Shown in pieces: positions 51,556-59,206 of a stretch of DNA of 64,000 bases. Positions within the stretch are counted from its first letter, which is position 1. Every line of letters begins with the position of its first letter. The position numbers were made by a program, and so were the translations under genes. The stretch is taken from contig OZ220464.1 in NCBI GenBank assembly GCA_965115825.1, positions 2,666,001-2,730,000 on the forward strand. The letters are read 5' to 3'. The notes under the pieces are model-generated. The model ran no database searches and was not told the origin of the DNA. It was given only the letters and a program-made list of their open reading frames with translations. The DNA is from Bin87 sp965115825 (GTDB taxonomy: Bacteria > Chloroflexota > Dehalococcoidia > Lucifugimonadales > UBA3495).

Positions 51556-52782
51556 TCAGCGCAGGGTGCGGAAGAACTCCCGCATATCGGCGACCAGCTC
51601 GGTCGGCTTTTCCAGGGCGGCGAAGTGTCCGCCGCTGTCCATCTCGGTCCAGCGCTGCACGTTGTAGGTACGCTCGGCCCAGGAGCGCGGCGGAGTGGAC
51701 AGTTCTTTGGGAAAGACGGCGATGGCGCAGGGAACGTTGATGCGGTCATCGGGGCCGAAATACCACGGCGTCCGGCCGTTTTCGTAGTACAGCCGGGTAC
51801 TGGAGTTGATGGTCTGCGTGACCCAGTAAATCATAACGGTGGTGAGCAGGTCGTCTTTGGTGTACACGCTTTCGATGTTGCCGTTGCAGTCGCTCCAGGA
51901 GCGGTACTTTTCCACAATCCAGGCGCAGAGGCCGACGGGGGAGTCGTTGAGGCCATAGGCCAGGGTCTGGGGTTTGGTGCCCTGGATGTGGGCGTAACCG
52001 CCCTCGGCGGCGGCCCAGGAAACGCGCCGGTCAATCATGGTCAGCTCTTCGTCGGAGAGGGTGGCGGCGAAATCGCGGCGATAGCCGCCCTGAGGGGTTC
52101 CGATGACCTGCTCGAGACGTTCGCGCATACTCAAACCCACCAGGCTGGCACCCTGGTAGGGGATGGCCTGGGTGACGGAGGTGGTGTGAATGCCCAGCAC
52201 GTGGTCGGCGTGGTGGAAGCCGAGGCGGGCGGTTACGCCGGCGCCCCAGTCGCCGCCCTGGGCGGCGTAGCGTTGGTAGCCCAGTTCGTCGGCCATGAGC
52301 TTATCCCAAAGCTCTGCGATTTTGCGGGTATTGACGCCGCGGGCGCGGGTTTGGGCGCTGAATCCGTAGCCGGGCATTGACGGGACGATGACGTCGAAAG
52401 AGTCGGAGGGGTCGCCGTTGTGGCGGGCCGGGTCGGTAAGCATGGGGATAATTTTGTGCATTTCGTAGATGGATCCGGGCCAGCCGTGGGTTACGATGAT
52501 GGGCATGGGGTTGGGGCCTTGGCCTTTTTCGTGAATGAAGTGGATGCCCTGGCCGTCGATGGTGGTATAGAAATTGGCGAAAGCGTTGAGGCCGGCTTCG
52601 GCTTTGCGCCAGTCATAGCCATCGCGCCAGTAGGCGACCAGCTCCTTGATGTAGTTCAAGTTGGAGCCGTAATCCCATTCGGCGCCGGGGATCTCATCGG
52701 GCCAACGGACGTGGGCCAGCCGGTGTTTGAGGTCTTCCAGAACTGCGTCGGAAACGTTGATGGAGTAGGGCTGTACCGCCAT
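51556..52782 (-). CDS. epoxide hydrolase (EHN domain, alpha/beta hydrolase)
   Basis: 408 aa from ATG 52782, with GGAGG 7 nt upstream; longer in-frame starts cross a 15-bp repeat tract. EHN domain at ~1-110 (PYSINVSDAVLEDLKHRLAHVRWPDE), oxyanion loop HGWPGS (99-104), nucleophile Asp178 in QGGDWGAGV, lid tyrosine regions, and the final catalytic His in DSGGHFAALEKP. It opens epoxides to diols, similar to microsomal/juvenile-hormone-type hydrolases. Next to a monooxygenase that could make the epoxide; that link is inference. Confidence 0.92.
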   Translation of the reverse strand: MAVQPYSINVSDAVLEDLKHRLAHVRWPDEIPGAEWDYGSNLNYIKELVAYWRDGYDWRKAEAGLNAFANFYTTIDGQGIHFIHEKGQGPNPMPIIVTHGWPGSIYEMHKIIPMLTDPARHNGDPSDSFDVIVPSMPGYGFSAQTRARGVNTRKIAELWDKLMADELGYQRYAAQGGDWGAGVTARLGFHHADHVLGIHTTSVTQAIPYQGASLVGLSMRERLEQVIGTPQGGYRRDFAATLSDEELTMIDRRVSWAAAEGGYAHIQGTKPQTLAYGLNDSPVGLCAWIVEKYRSWSDCNGNIESVYTKDDLLTTVMIYWVTQTINSSTRLYYENGRTPWYFGPDDRINVPCAIAVFPKELSTPPRSWAERTYNVQRWTEMDSGGHFAALEKPTELVADMREFFRTLR

Positions 52783-52796
52783 GTGGAACCTCCATT

Positions 52797-52871
52797 GGAA
52801 AGGGTTCGGGTGGAAAGGGTTCGGGTGGAAAGGGTTCGCTCTGCAAGGGTTCGGATTGTAAGGGGTTGTTT
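52797..52871 (-). repeat. 15-bp tandem repeats in the epoxide hydrolase leader
   Basis: Five head-to-tail 15-bp units from 52797 (plus-strand form GGAAAGGGTTCGGGT); units 1-3 nearly identical, 4-5 degenerate. Immediately upstream of the Shine-Dalgarno of the minus-strand epoxide hydrolase gene. Confidence 0.85.
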
Positions 52872-53040
52872 GGCAAGGAGTTCCGGCGTAAGGGCCGGGG
52901 CGGGATTGTAGGCGGGGCGACAGCGCGCCGACGTTGTACGCTGCCGGCAGTTTAGCACAGGCGGCACAGGAGGAGCCGGCGGCGGCGTTTGTCAGCCGGT
53001 TTTGCCAAGTGGTAAGATAGAGGTCAGAGGAGGTGGCAAA

Positions 53041-53412
53041 ATGGCAACGCCAAAGGTACATGTCAGCTCTGGTGAGGCAAGTTCGCCATTGAACGACTCT
53101 CCCGGGTCTGTTTCTAACGGAGCGTCGCCGGATGGTACCGTAGAGCCGAAAAGTGGCGGAGCTGGCAGCAACAACTGGTTGAACTTCGCACTGTTCTCTA
53201 TCGGTGGCGTTGCTGCCGTAGGCTTGGTGGTGATACTTTTCGGCGCCTATTTGATGGAACCGGAGAACACTGGCGCGATCGTTGCCGGCACTATCATTCT
53301 GATGCTGGCAGTAATCGCATGGGTATTTACGGCGCTGATCATGGTTGGGAACCTTATCTGGGGAATGATCACCTCTCGCGGTAACGAATCGCGTAAATCA
53401 CCATCGCAATAA
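53041..53412 (+). CDS. small membrane protein, 123 aa
   Basis: Start ATG 53041 with AGAGGAGG 9 nt upstream. Ser/Gly-rich cytosolic N-terminus (~1-48), two hydrophobic helices (NFALFSIGGVAAVGLVVILFG and GAIVAGTIILMLAVIAWVFT plus ALIMVGNLIWGMI), short charged tail. Family not recognised. Its 3' end overlaps the convergent gene at 53369 by 44 bp. Confidence 0.65.
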   Translation: MATPKVHVSSGEASSPLNDSPGSVSNGASPDGTVEPKSGGAGSNNWLNFALFSIGGVAAVGLVVILFGAYLMEPENTGAIVAGTIILMLAVIAWVFTALIMVGNLIWGMITSRGNESRKSPSQ

Positions 53413-53641
53413 CAATGACTACCAAAAGCCCTATCAATACGATAAGAGCAGCATCTACGCTGGTTGACAAAGGCTGGGTCAGTATGGTTGTCGGTTCGTC
53501 GTTGGCTTGGCTCCTGACGTAGAGCAACCCTCCCATCGCTCCCAGCGTAAAAATCCCTACTCCGATGAGGACGAGCAGTTTGGGGGGCAGTCTTCCCCAC
53601 AAATCCTTCAGAATGGGCAGAGGATTGCTTGTGAAATCCAT
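53369..53641 (-). CDS. small two-helix membrane protein, 90 aa
   Basis: Start ATG 53641, 4 nt after the hemW stop, so probably co-transcribed. Helices LLVLIGVGIFTLGAMGGLLYV and AALIVLIGLLVVIVIAMVIYAI flank a short extracytoplasmic loop; tail RYRER is positive-inside. Family not recognised. Weak Shine-Dalgarno. Confidence 0.6.
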   Translation of the reverse strand: MDFTSNPLPILKDLWGRLPPKLLVLIGVGIFTLGAMGGLLYVRSQANDEPTTILTQPLSTSVDAALIVLIGLLVVIVIAMVIYAIRYRER

Positions 53642-53645
53642 GCGT

Positions 53646-54845
53646 CTATTCTACCAAGAAGCGGGTGAAGACCTGATTGGCAAGCAGGTAGGCCTTTTCG
53701 GACAGACGCAGATTGCTCTCGTTTTCCCATAGCAGGAGGCCTTCCGCCGTCAGCTCGGCCAGCTCGCTGGCGTAGCGGGCCAGGAGGTTAATCCCGACTC
53801 TTTGCGACGCGGCGGTTATGTCCATGCCGTCCAGGAGGCGCAGTCCCAGGAACATCGTTTCCGCCGCCGCCGTTGCCTGGTCGATGATTTCCAGCCCGTC
53901 AACGGTTGTCGCCCGGTCTATGGCGGCCGGCGTCACCGAGGGCCAGGGCGTTGCGGTTGCCGCCCATTCGCCGGCACGGCGGGCGTACTCTCGGGGTGAG
54001 CGCACAGTCCAGAACCGGCAATGGGCCAGAGAGGAGTGGGCTCCCGGCCCGACGCCGAGCCACTGCCGGTTGCGCCAGTAAGTGAGGTTGTGCTCGGATG
54101 CTCTTCCGGGAAGGCTCCAGTTGCTGATTTCGTAGTGGTGATAACCGGCGTCGGACAGGGCGGCGCGGGCGAAGTCGTACATATCGGCGGCCAGATCCGG
54201 GTCGGGTTCGGGCAGCCGCCCCTGCTCGACCCAACGCCGCAGCGGGGCGCCTTCTTCCAGCGTCAGGGAGTACAGAGACAGATGCTCGGGGGCCAGGGCA
54301 ATGACACGGCCCACGGTATCCTCCCATTGCGCCAAGGATTGCTGCGGCAGGCCGTACATCAGGTCCAGGCTGATGTTGTCAAATCCGGCGCGGCGGCAAG
54401 CGTGGAAGGCGGCGACGGCTCCGTCGGCGTCGTGGCGGCGGCCCAGCATCGCCAGCAGGCCGTTATGCAGGCTTTGCACGCCGATGCTGATCCGGTTGAT
54501 GCCGGCGGCGCGCAGCTCGGCGCAGCGGGCGGAGGTAAGGTCGTTGGGGTTGCACTCCGCCGTTATCTCGGCGTCGCTGCGGAGGGGATATGCGGCGGCG
54601 ATGGCGTCAAGTATCCGGGCGGCGTCGCCTTGGGGCAGGTAGGAGGGAGTGCCGCCGCCGAGGAAAACGGTATTCACGGGGGGCCGGCCCAGGGCGGTGG
54701 CCCAGGCTGCAATCTCCCCGGTTATCGCGGTGAGGAAATCGGCGAACTGCGCTTCGATGCCCTGGTAAGTGTTGAAATCACAGTAGGGACATTTGGTGAG
54801 GCAGAAGGGGATATGGACGTACAGAGAGATGCTGTCTTGCTGCAT
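53646..54845 (-). CDS. hemW: HemW-like radical SAM coproporphyrinogen III oxidase family protein
   Basis: 399 aa. Radical SAM cluster cysteines C15, C19, C22 in HIPFCLTKCPYCDFNTY. GGGTPSYLP, AECNPNDLT, GINRISIGVQS, GRRHDADGA and the SLDLMYGLPQQSLAQWEDT stretch are diagnostic of the HemN/HemW group; LTYWRNRQWLGVGPGAHS fits HemW. CX3CX2C without the extra Cys of HemN suggests HemW, now seen as a heme chaperone, not a true oxidase. Normal length. Annotated 'oxidase' in older databases. Confidence 0.92.
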   Translation of the reverse strand: MQQDSISLYVHIPFCLTKCPYCDFNTYQGIEAQFADFLTAITGEIAAWATALGRPPVNTVFLGGGTPSYLPQGDAARILDAIAAAYPLRSDAEITAECNPNDLTSARCAELRAAGINRISIGVQSLHNGLLAMLGRRHDADGAVAAFHACRRAGFDNISLDLMYGLPQQSLAQWEDTVGRVIALAPEHLSLYSLTLEEGAPLRRWVEQGRLPEPDPDLAADMYDFARAALSDAGYHHYEISNWSLPGRASEHNLTYWRNRQWLGVGPGAHSSLAHCRFWTVRSPREYARRAGEWAATATPWPSVTPAAIDRATTVDGLEIIDQATAAAETMFLGLRLLDGMDITAASQRVGINLLARYASELAELTAEGLLLWENESNLRLSEKAYLLANQVFTRFLVE

Positions 54846-54868
54846 AGTCCACCGCGTTAACTGCCGTG

Positions 54869-55243
54869 TCAGTGGTGGGTATCGTCGGTGGAGCGGGCCT
54901 GTCCGTCCACCACGCTGTCGGGGTCGCGGTCTTCGGGTCGCGGCGGCGGCGGTTCACCCATGTGTTCCCGAACCACTGCGGGAGGGCATAGCTTCCAGAA
55001 AATAAAGACTGCCAGCCCTAAAATGATGAAGTCGTCATAGCGACCCAGGCCGTAGGGGAGATGGTCTCTGATAAAGTCCCACGGCCAAACTGCGTAAGCT
55101 ACCGCCAGGGGCACCAGCAGCTTCAGCAGGAAATGCACTCTATCGTCCCGATGCAGCCGCCAGAGGGCCCGAGCGAACTTGAGGACTCTGGGGGCCAGCT
55201 GTGGGCCGAACATCAGGATGAATGGCCAGAGGAAACGCAACAT
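54869..55243 (-). CDS. DUF1232 (YkvA-like) membrane protein
   Basis: 124 aa. DUF1232 core: HFLLKLLVPLAVAYAVWPWDFIRDHLP followed by GLGRYDDFIILGLAVFIFW, that is, the P.D.i.D..P..G..DD pattern, with two membrane helices. The C-terminal ~35 residues are acidic/Pro-rich and cytosolic. Function unknown. It ends 24 nt before the hemW start, so probably in one operon with hemW. Confidence 0.85.
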   Translation of the reverse strand: MLRFLWPFILMFGPQLAPRVLKFARALWRLHRDDRVHFLLKLLVPLAVAYAVWPWDFIRDHLPYGLGRYDDFIILGLAVFIFWKLCPPAVVREHMGEPPPPRPEDRDPDSVVDGQARSTDDTHH

Positions 55244-55297
55244 TGCAACACCGCCTTGGCTGTTGATGTTAGCACATTGAGGCCGGGATTACGGGCG

Positions 55298-55327
55298 TTG
55301 ACAAGCCGTGAATTATGGTTCTACAAT
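55298..55327 (+). promoter_or_regulatory. near-consensus promoter of the HTH regulator
   Basis: TTGACA (55298-55303), 18-nt spacer, TACAAT (55322-55327). Transcription would start near 55334, about 32 nt before ATG 55366. Confidence 0.75.
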
Positions 55328-55365
55328 GCGCCCATTACCAGAACTCAAGTTTGGGAGGAGTTGCC

Positions 55366-55707
55366 ATGTATGCTGTGAATGCAGTTGCGCCGAGCCGAAG
55401 CCAAAGGGCACAGGCGGGCAGGTCTATTTACGAAGATACGGGCTGCGAGGTGGCCGGCGCCTGCCTAGAGTGCCCGCTGTCGCGCTGCAAGTTTGACGAT
55501 ATGGAGTGGTTCACCAAGTACCGGCAGATGGCGCAGGATTTGCGGATAGTGGCTGCCGTCCGGAAGGAGAGACTGACCATAGCGCAGACCGCCGCGCGGT
55601 TTTCCATTACCAAGCGGACGGTGTTTCGCATTCTGCACCGCTGCCAGGATGCCTGGTGGGAATTGACTCCTGAGGAGGCTGCGGTGTTCGCATCGCTGGC
55701 GGACTAG
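55366..55707 (+). CDS. HTH regulator with four-cysteine motif, 113 aa
   Basis: Start ATG 55366, with GGAGGAG 6 nt upstream. Cys27, Cys33, Cys36 and Cys41 (CEVAGACLECPLSRC) form a probable metal or Fe-S site of the kind seen in many small Chloroflexota HTH proteins. A helix-turn-helix follows at about 66-95 (LTIAQTAARFSITKRTVFRIL). Predicted metal- or redox-responsive DNA-binding protein. Target unknown. The acyl-CoA dehydrogenase gene converges on it from the other side. Confidence 0.8.
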   Translation: MYAVNAVAPSRSQRAQAGRSIYEDTGCEVAGACLECPLSRCKFDDMEWFTKYRQMAQDLRIVAAVRKERLTIAQTAARFSITKRTVFRILHRCQDAWWELTPEEAAVFASLAD

Positions 55708-55723
55708 GCGCTCCGGGAATTCA

Positions 55724-56899
55724 TCACCCCCGGGGGAGGGTCAGGCCGCGGCCGGCGATGACGCCGCGCTGCACTTCCGAGGTGCCGCCGGCGATTTTGT
55801 GGGAGAAGCTAATCATCCAGTTTTCGGGCAGACGCCCTTTCAGCGGCGCGCGGGGTTCTGGACGGGACAGCGCGCCGGGCAAGCCGGCGATTTCCAGGAC
55901 GGAGTTGGCGGCGCGATGCAGGGTTTCGCTGCCAAAGGCCTTGCTCATGGAGGCTTCTTTGTTGGGAACCTGCCCTTCGCCCTGCATCCAGGCTACGTTG
56001 TAGGCCATCAGGCGGGCCACTTCGCACTCCACGTAGCGGTCGGCCAGCAGGTTGCGCACCCAGAGGATCTGAGTGGCCCGGCGGCCGTTGCGCGAGACCT
56101 TGTCGGCATACTCCCGGGTGTCGTCCAGCAGACGGCGGGCGATGGCGGAGTAGTCGATGCCGGAGCGTTCAAAGTCCAGCAGCGTTACTGCCACGTACCA
56201 GCCCCGATTTTCTTCGCCGACCACATTGCTGGCGGGCACGCGCACGTTGTCGAAAATCACCTGGTTGAACTCATGGCCGCCGGCCATATTGATGACCGGA
56301 CGGACCTCAACGCCGGGGGATTTCATGTCCACCAAGATGAAGCTGATGCCCCGGTGTCGCGGAGCCTCAGGGTCGGTGCGGGCCAGGCACATAATCCAGT
56401 CGGAGCGGTGCGCCAGGGTGGTCCAGATTTTCGCGCCGTTGATGACGTACTCGTCGCCATCGCGTACGGCGCGGGTACTGAGGGAGGCCAGGTCGGAGCC
56501 GGACTCGGGCTCGCTGTAGCCTTGGCACCACTGGATTTCACCGCGCGCGATGGGAGGCAGGTGGGTCTGTTTCTGCTCATGGCTGCCGTGGAGCATCAGA
56601 GTTGGGCCGAGCATCCGCACGCCGAAAATATCCCGGCCGGGCGCGCGGAGATAGGCCAGTTCTTCGTTGTAGATGGCAGAGCGAACCGGGGATGCGTCCT
56701 GCCCGCCGTACTCTGCCGGCCAGTGCATGGTCAGCCAGCCTTTTTCGGCCAGACGGCCGCGCAGGCGCATGGTAAAGTCCCAGTCGTATTCTTCCGGCCA
56801 GCGACCGCCGCCCTCCCAGCCCGGGGGCAGCTGGGACTGGATGAATTGGCGCAGCTCGCCGCGGAATCGGTCGTCGTCGGGAGTGAAGCGATACTCCAC
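55724..56899 (-). CDS. acyl-CoA dehydrogenase family protein
   Basis: 391 aa. FAD enzyme introducing an alpha-beta double bond in acyl-CoA. N-terminal helical domain (residues 1-115), beta-domain with CQGYSEPESGSDLASLSTRA and VINGAKIWTTLAHRSDWIMCLART, and C-terminal helical domain with FERSGIDYSAIARR, AYNVAWMQGEG, and FSHKIAGGTSEVQRGVIAGRGL at the end. The HKIAGGTSEVQ tail is typical of the ACAD family. Acyl chain specificity is unknown. Confidence 0.93.
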   Translation of the reverse strand: MEYRFTPDDDRFRGELRQFIQSQLPPGWEGGGRWPEEYDWDFTMRLRGRLAEKGWLTMHWPAEYGGQDASPVRSAIYNEELAYLRAPGRDIFGVRMLGPTLMLHGSHEQKQTHLPPIARGEIQWCQGYSEPESGSDLASLSTRAVRDGDEYVINGAKIWTTLAHRSDWIMCLARTDPEAPRHRGISFILVDMKSPGVEVRPVINMAGGHEFNQVIFDNVRVPASNVVGEENRGWYVAVTLLDFERSGIDYSAIARRLLDDTREYADKVSRNGRRATQILWVRNLLADRYVECEVARLMAYNVAWMQGEGQVPNKEASMSKAFGSETLHRAANSVLEIAGLPGALSRPEPRAPLKGRLPENWMISFSHKIAGGTSEVQRGVIAGRGLTLPRG

Positions 56900-56953
56900 G
56901 GAGCCTCCCTGCTATTGGCGCATTGGGTTGGAGTTGAGGAGTGGGCCGGGCAA

Positions 56954-57190
56954 TCAGGCGTCCACGGCGACGCAGGTTACGGTGCGAACCACTCCGGTAA
57001 CGGTGTGAATTTTCTCTGTTACCAGGTTCCCCACGACGGACATATCGTCGCCGGAGATGACGGCGATAATGTCGTAAGGGCCGGTGACTACGTCCACGGA
57101 CTCGATGCCGCCCAGTTCGCGCAGGGTGGTGGCGACGTCGCGGGTGCGTCCAACGGCGGTTTCGACCAGCAGGAAGGCTTTGGTTGCCAT
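56954..57190 (-). CDS. stand-alone Lrp/AsnC ligand-binding (RAM) domain protein
   Basis: 78 aa, MATKAFLLVETAVGRTRDVA, GIESVDVVTGPYDIIAVISGDD, NLVTEKIHTVTGVVRTVTCVAVD. It is the ferredoxin-like RAM domain only; no DNA-binding HTH. Likely oligomeric sensor of amino acids or other small ligands. Upstream of and close to the acyl-CoA dehydrogenase on the same strand (54-nt gap). Confidence 0.9.
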   Translation of the reverse strand: MATKAFLLVETAVGRTRDVATTLRELGGIESVDVVTGPYDIIAVISGDDMSVVGNLVTEKIHTVTGVVRTVTCVAVDA

Positions 57191-57327
57191 GGTTCAGGGT
57201 CTCCTATGTCTATTGTTTTTGTCGGGTGAGGGGCTGGCGGCGCGGCGCGGCCCCGATTGCCGGGCAATTCTACGGCGGCGGCGGCGGAAGTGTCAATTGA
57301 TGTGGACGCGGGGGCCTGGGTTATAAC

Positions 57328-57360
57328 GCATTGGGGCGACTGTACCAGTCGCCCCAATGC
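57328..57360 (-). terminator. 15-bp perfect stem-loop between the tubulin-like gene and the RAM gene
   Basis: GCATTGGGGCGACTG (57328-57342) pairs with CAGTCGCCCCAATGC (57346-57360), loop TAC. It lies 36 nt after the stop of 57396-58982. No U-tract. Confidence 0.6.
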
Positions 57361-57395
57361 GGTTTGCCACAGGGTGGCGTGGGTGGCAGGTTTGT

Positions 57396-58982
57396 CTAGG
57401 GACGGAAGCCGCCGCCGGCGCCGTTCTCGTAGCTGCTGCCGTTTTCGTGACCGTAGCCGTTCTCGTGGCCGGCGCCGTTGCCGTTCTGACCGGGTGGGGT
57501 TTCAACGGCGGTGCGATGTTCCTGTTGGTGCCGCCGCCGCTGCCTCCGGTTCCAAATGTCCTCGCCGCGGGAGAGGAAGCCGTAGGAGTTTTGGGATCGC
57601 AGTTCTTCGGGGCTGACGCCAATGTAGTGGCCAGTGCCGAAGCCGATTGGCTTCAGGTCTCCGCTGGTCTGCGCCGTAGTGTCGCTGTTGAGCATGATGT
57701 TGGTGATGCTGCCGATGTTTTCGGTCTGCAATGGGTAGAAGAGGGATATGTGCATATGCCGGTCGTCCGGGTTTTCCTGGAAGTTGGCTGAAGCGAAGGA
57801 CCAGGTGAGGTTGGGGTAGGCTCTTTCGAAATTCTCCCGGTCGAGCTGGTCGCGGACGTCGCTCTCGATTTCGCCGAGGCCAGTGGTTTCAACGGGGAGG
57901 GTAATGACCATCCGCATTGGAACGTCTTCTTCAAAGGGCCCGTGCTCGGCGAGGTTCATGCCTTTAAGATGCGGGTCGAGAATTTCCCACATGGACTTTT
58001 TGATGGTCCAGGTGAGTTGCTTGGCGTCGTCGTTGACGACGACCAGCTCGCGACCGCGCAACGGGCCGAACCAGCGGCTGCGCTGAGGCACGTCGGCCAC
58101 GTCGAGGCGGCGGTTCATTACGCGCATACCGAACCAGCCGTTGGAGTAGTCGCCGAAGCTGGCTACGGTTTCGGACAAGGAGCCGCTGTCAATGCGGTCG
58201 CGCATTCCAGCTTCCATGGAGGCCAAGCCAATGGCCAAGTTGTTGTCCAGCCGCTGATAGTCCCGGGAGAGGCGGTTGTCGGTGACCAGAGCGGGGAACA
58301 TTTTGACGTTGTTGCCGTTGGAGGCGGCCTGGTTGGTGTTGAGATACCTGGGATCCTTGATGCCCATGGTTTCCTCGTAGGCACCCCAGGTTTCGCGGCG
58401 CATATTTTCCTCGAGGACGTGTTCGCGAGGCATGAGGATGATGGGAAGGAAAAGGGCGTCGGGGAACCTTTCGCGCAGCATACCGTGCAGGATTCCTCCC
58501 AGCTTGGCGTGGCCGCCGAAGCCGAGCCACTCCAGGATGATCTGGGGAGGAGAGCCTACTTCTTCGGAACGCCGGGCTACGGTGTCCACCATTTTCTCCA
58601 TATCGCGGTGGATCAGGCCGTAGAATTCCTTGAAGGCGTTGGGGTCGCGCAGGAAGCCGTCGACCTTGGGGAGATATCCCGGCAGGATGATGGGCAGGCT
58701 GCCGGAGCGGACATTGCGACGCATGGACTGGGTTTCGGAGTCGATGGCGTCGATGCTGCCCTGGTTGCAGTCGTACATGAGGAGGCTCTGGACGCGGTCA
58801 AGCACTCCGGCCTCGCCCATGCGCATGGCCCACTTCCAGCTGCGCTTGTAGCCGGCGGTTCCTACGGCCACGGATACGATGGGCGGGGGGACGCCGTCGC
58901 GTGCCCGGTCTTGCTGGTTCCCCAAACGATGGGGATTGTTGCGGCGGATATGGAAAATTCGGTTTTGCAGTTTCGGCGGCAT
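57396..58982 (-). CDS. tubulin/FtsZ-fold-like protein candidate, paralogue A (528 aa)
   Basis: Paralogous to 59207-60565. Shared motifs in order: PIVSVAVGTAGYKRSWKWAM (Rossmann-like strand and phosphate loop, ~35-52), SLLMYDCN (~66-73), LGFGGHAKLGGILH (~153-166), LFLPIILMPREHVLEENMRR (~177-196), and a C-terminal half with PMRMVITLPVETTGLGEIES. The order strand-loop-'YDxN'-Gly-rich loop recalls tubulin-like Tubulin_2/FtsZ-like proteins, where the third loop is GGTGSG; here it is GFGGH. This is inference. The tail (~490-528) is Gly/Asn/His-rich and repetitive (GHENGYGHENGSSYENGAGG). Cytoplasmic. It has its own strong promoter at 59134-59163. Confidence 0.7.
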   Translation of the reverse strand: MPPKLQNRIFHIRRNNPHRLGNQQDRARDGVPPPIVSVAVGTAGYKRSWKWAMRMGEAGVLDRVQSLLMYDCNQGSIDAIDSETQSMRRNVRSGSLPIILPGYLPKVDGFLRDPNAFKEFYGLIHRDMEKMVDTVARRSEEVGSPPQIILEWLGFGGHAKLGGILHGMLRERFPDALFLPIILMPREHVLEENMRRETWGAYEETMGIKDPRYLNTNQAASNGNNVKMFPALVTDNRLSRDYQRLDNNLAIGLASMEAGMRDRIDSGSLSETVASFGDYSNGWFGMRVMNRRLDVADVPQRSRWFGPLRGRELVVVNDDAKQLTWTIKKSMWEILDPHLKGMNLAEHGPFEEDVPMRMVITLPVETTGLGEIESDVRDQLDRENFERAYPNLTWSFASANFQENPDDRHMHISLFYPLQTENIGSITNIMLNSDTTAQTSGDLKPIGFGTGHYIGVSPEELRSQNSYGFLSRGEDIWNRRQRRRHQQEHRTAVETPPGQNGNGAGHENGYGHENGSSYENGAGGGFRP

Positions 58983-59133
58983 GGCGCTACAACCCCCTTG
59001 CAGGTTAGATATTCCCGCTTCTGGCGAAGCGGCTATTTACGGTTGGTCTGATTTGGAGTGTATCCGGCTGAACCGGGCTTGTTCGCTCTCTGAAAGTAGG
59101 TTTGGGCAGGGACGCCCCGCTGTGGCTTGGGGC

Positions 59134-59163
59134 ATTATAATGCAAAAAGATGTGGGGAGTCAA
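59134..59163 (-). promoter_or_regulatory. strong promoter of paralogue A
   Basis: Minus strand: TTGACT (59163-59158), 18-nt spacer, TATAAT (59139-59134). AT-rich upstream DNA (59160-59215, in a GC-rich genome) resembles an UP element. A second TTGACA lies at about 59180-59175. The leader to ATG 58982 is about 145 nt. Confidence 0.75.
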
Positions 59164-59206
59164 ATTGATTTCTCTGTCAATTATTTAGTAAAATTCCCAT
59201 ATTTTG

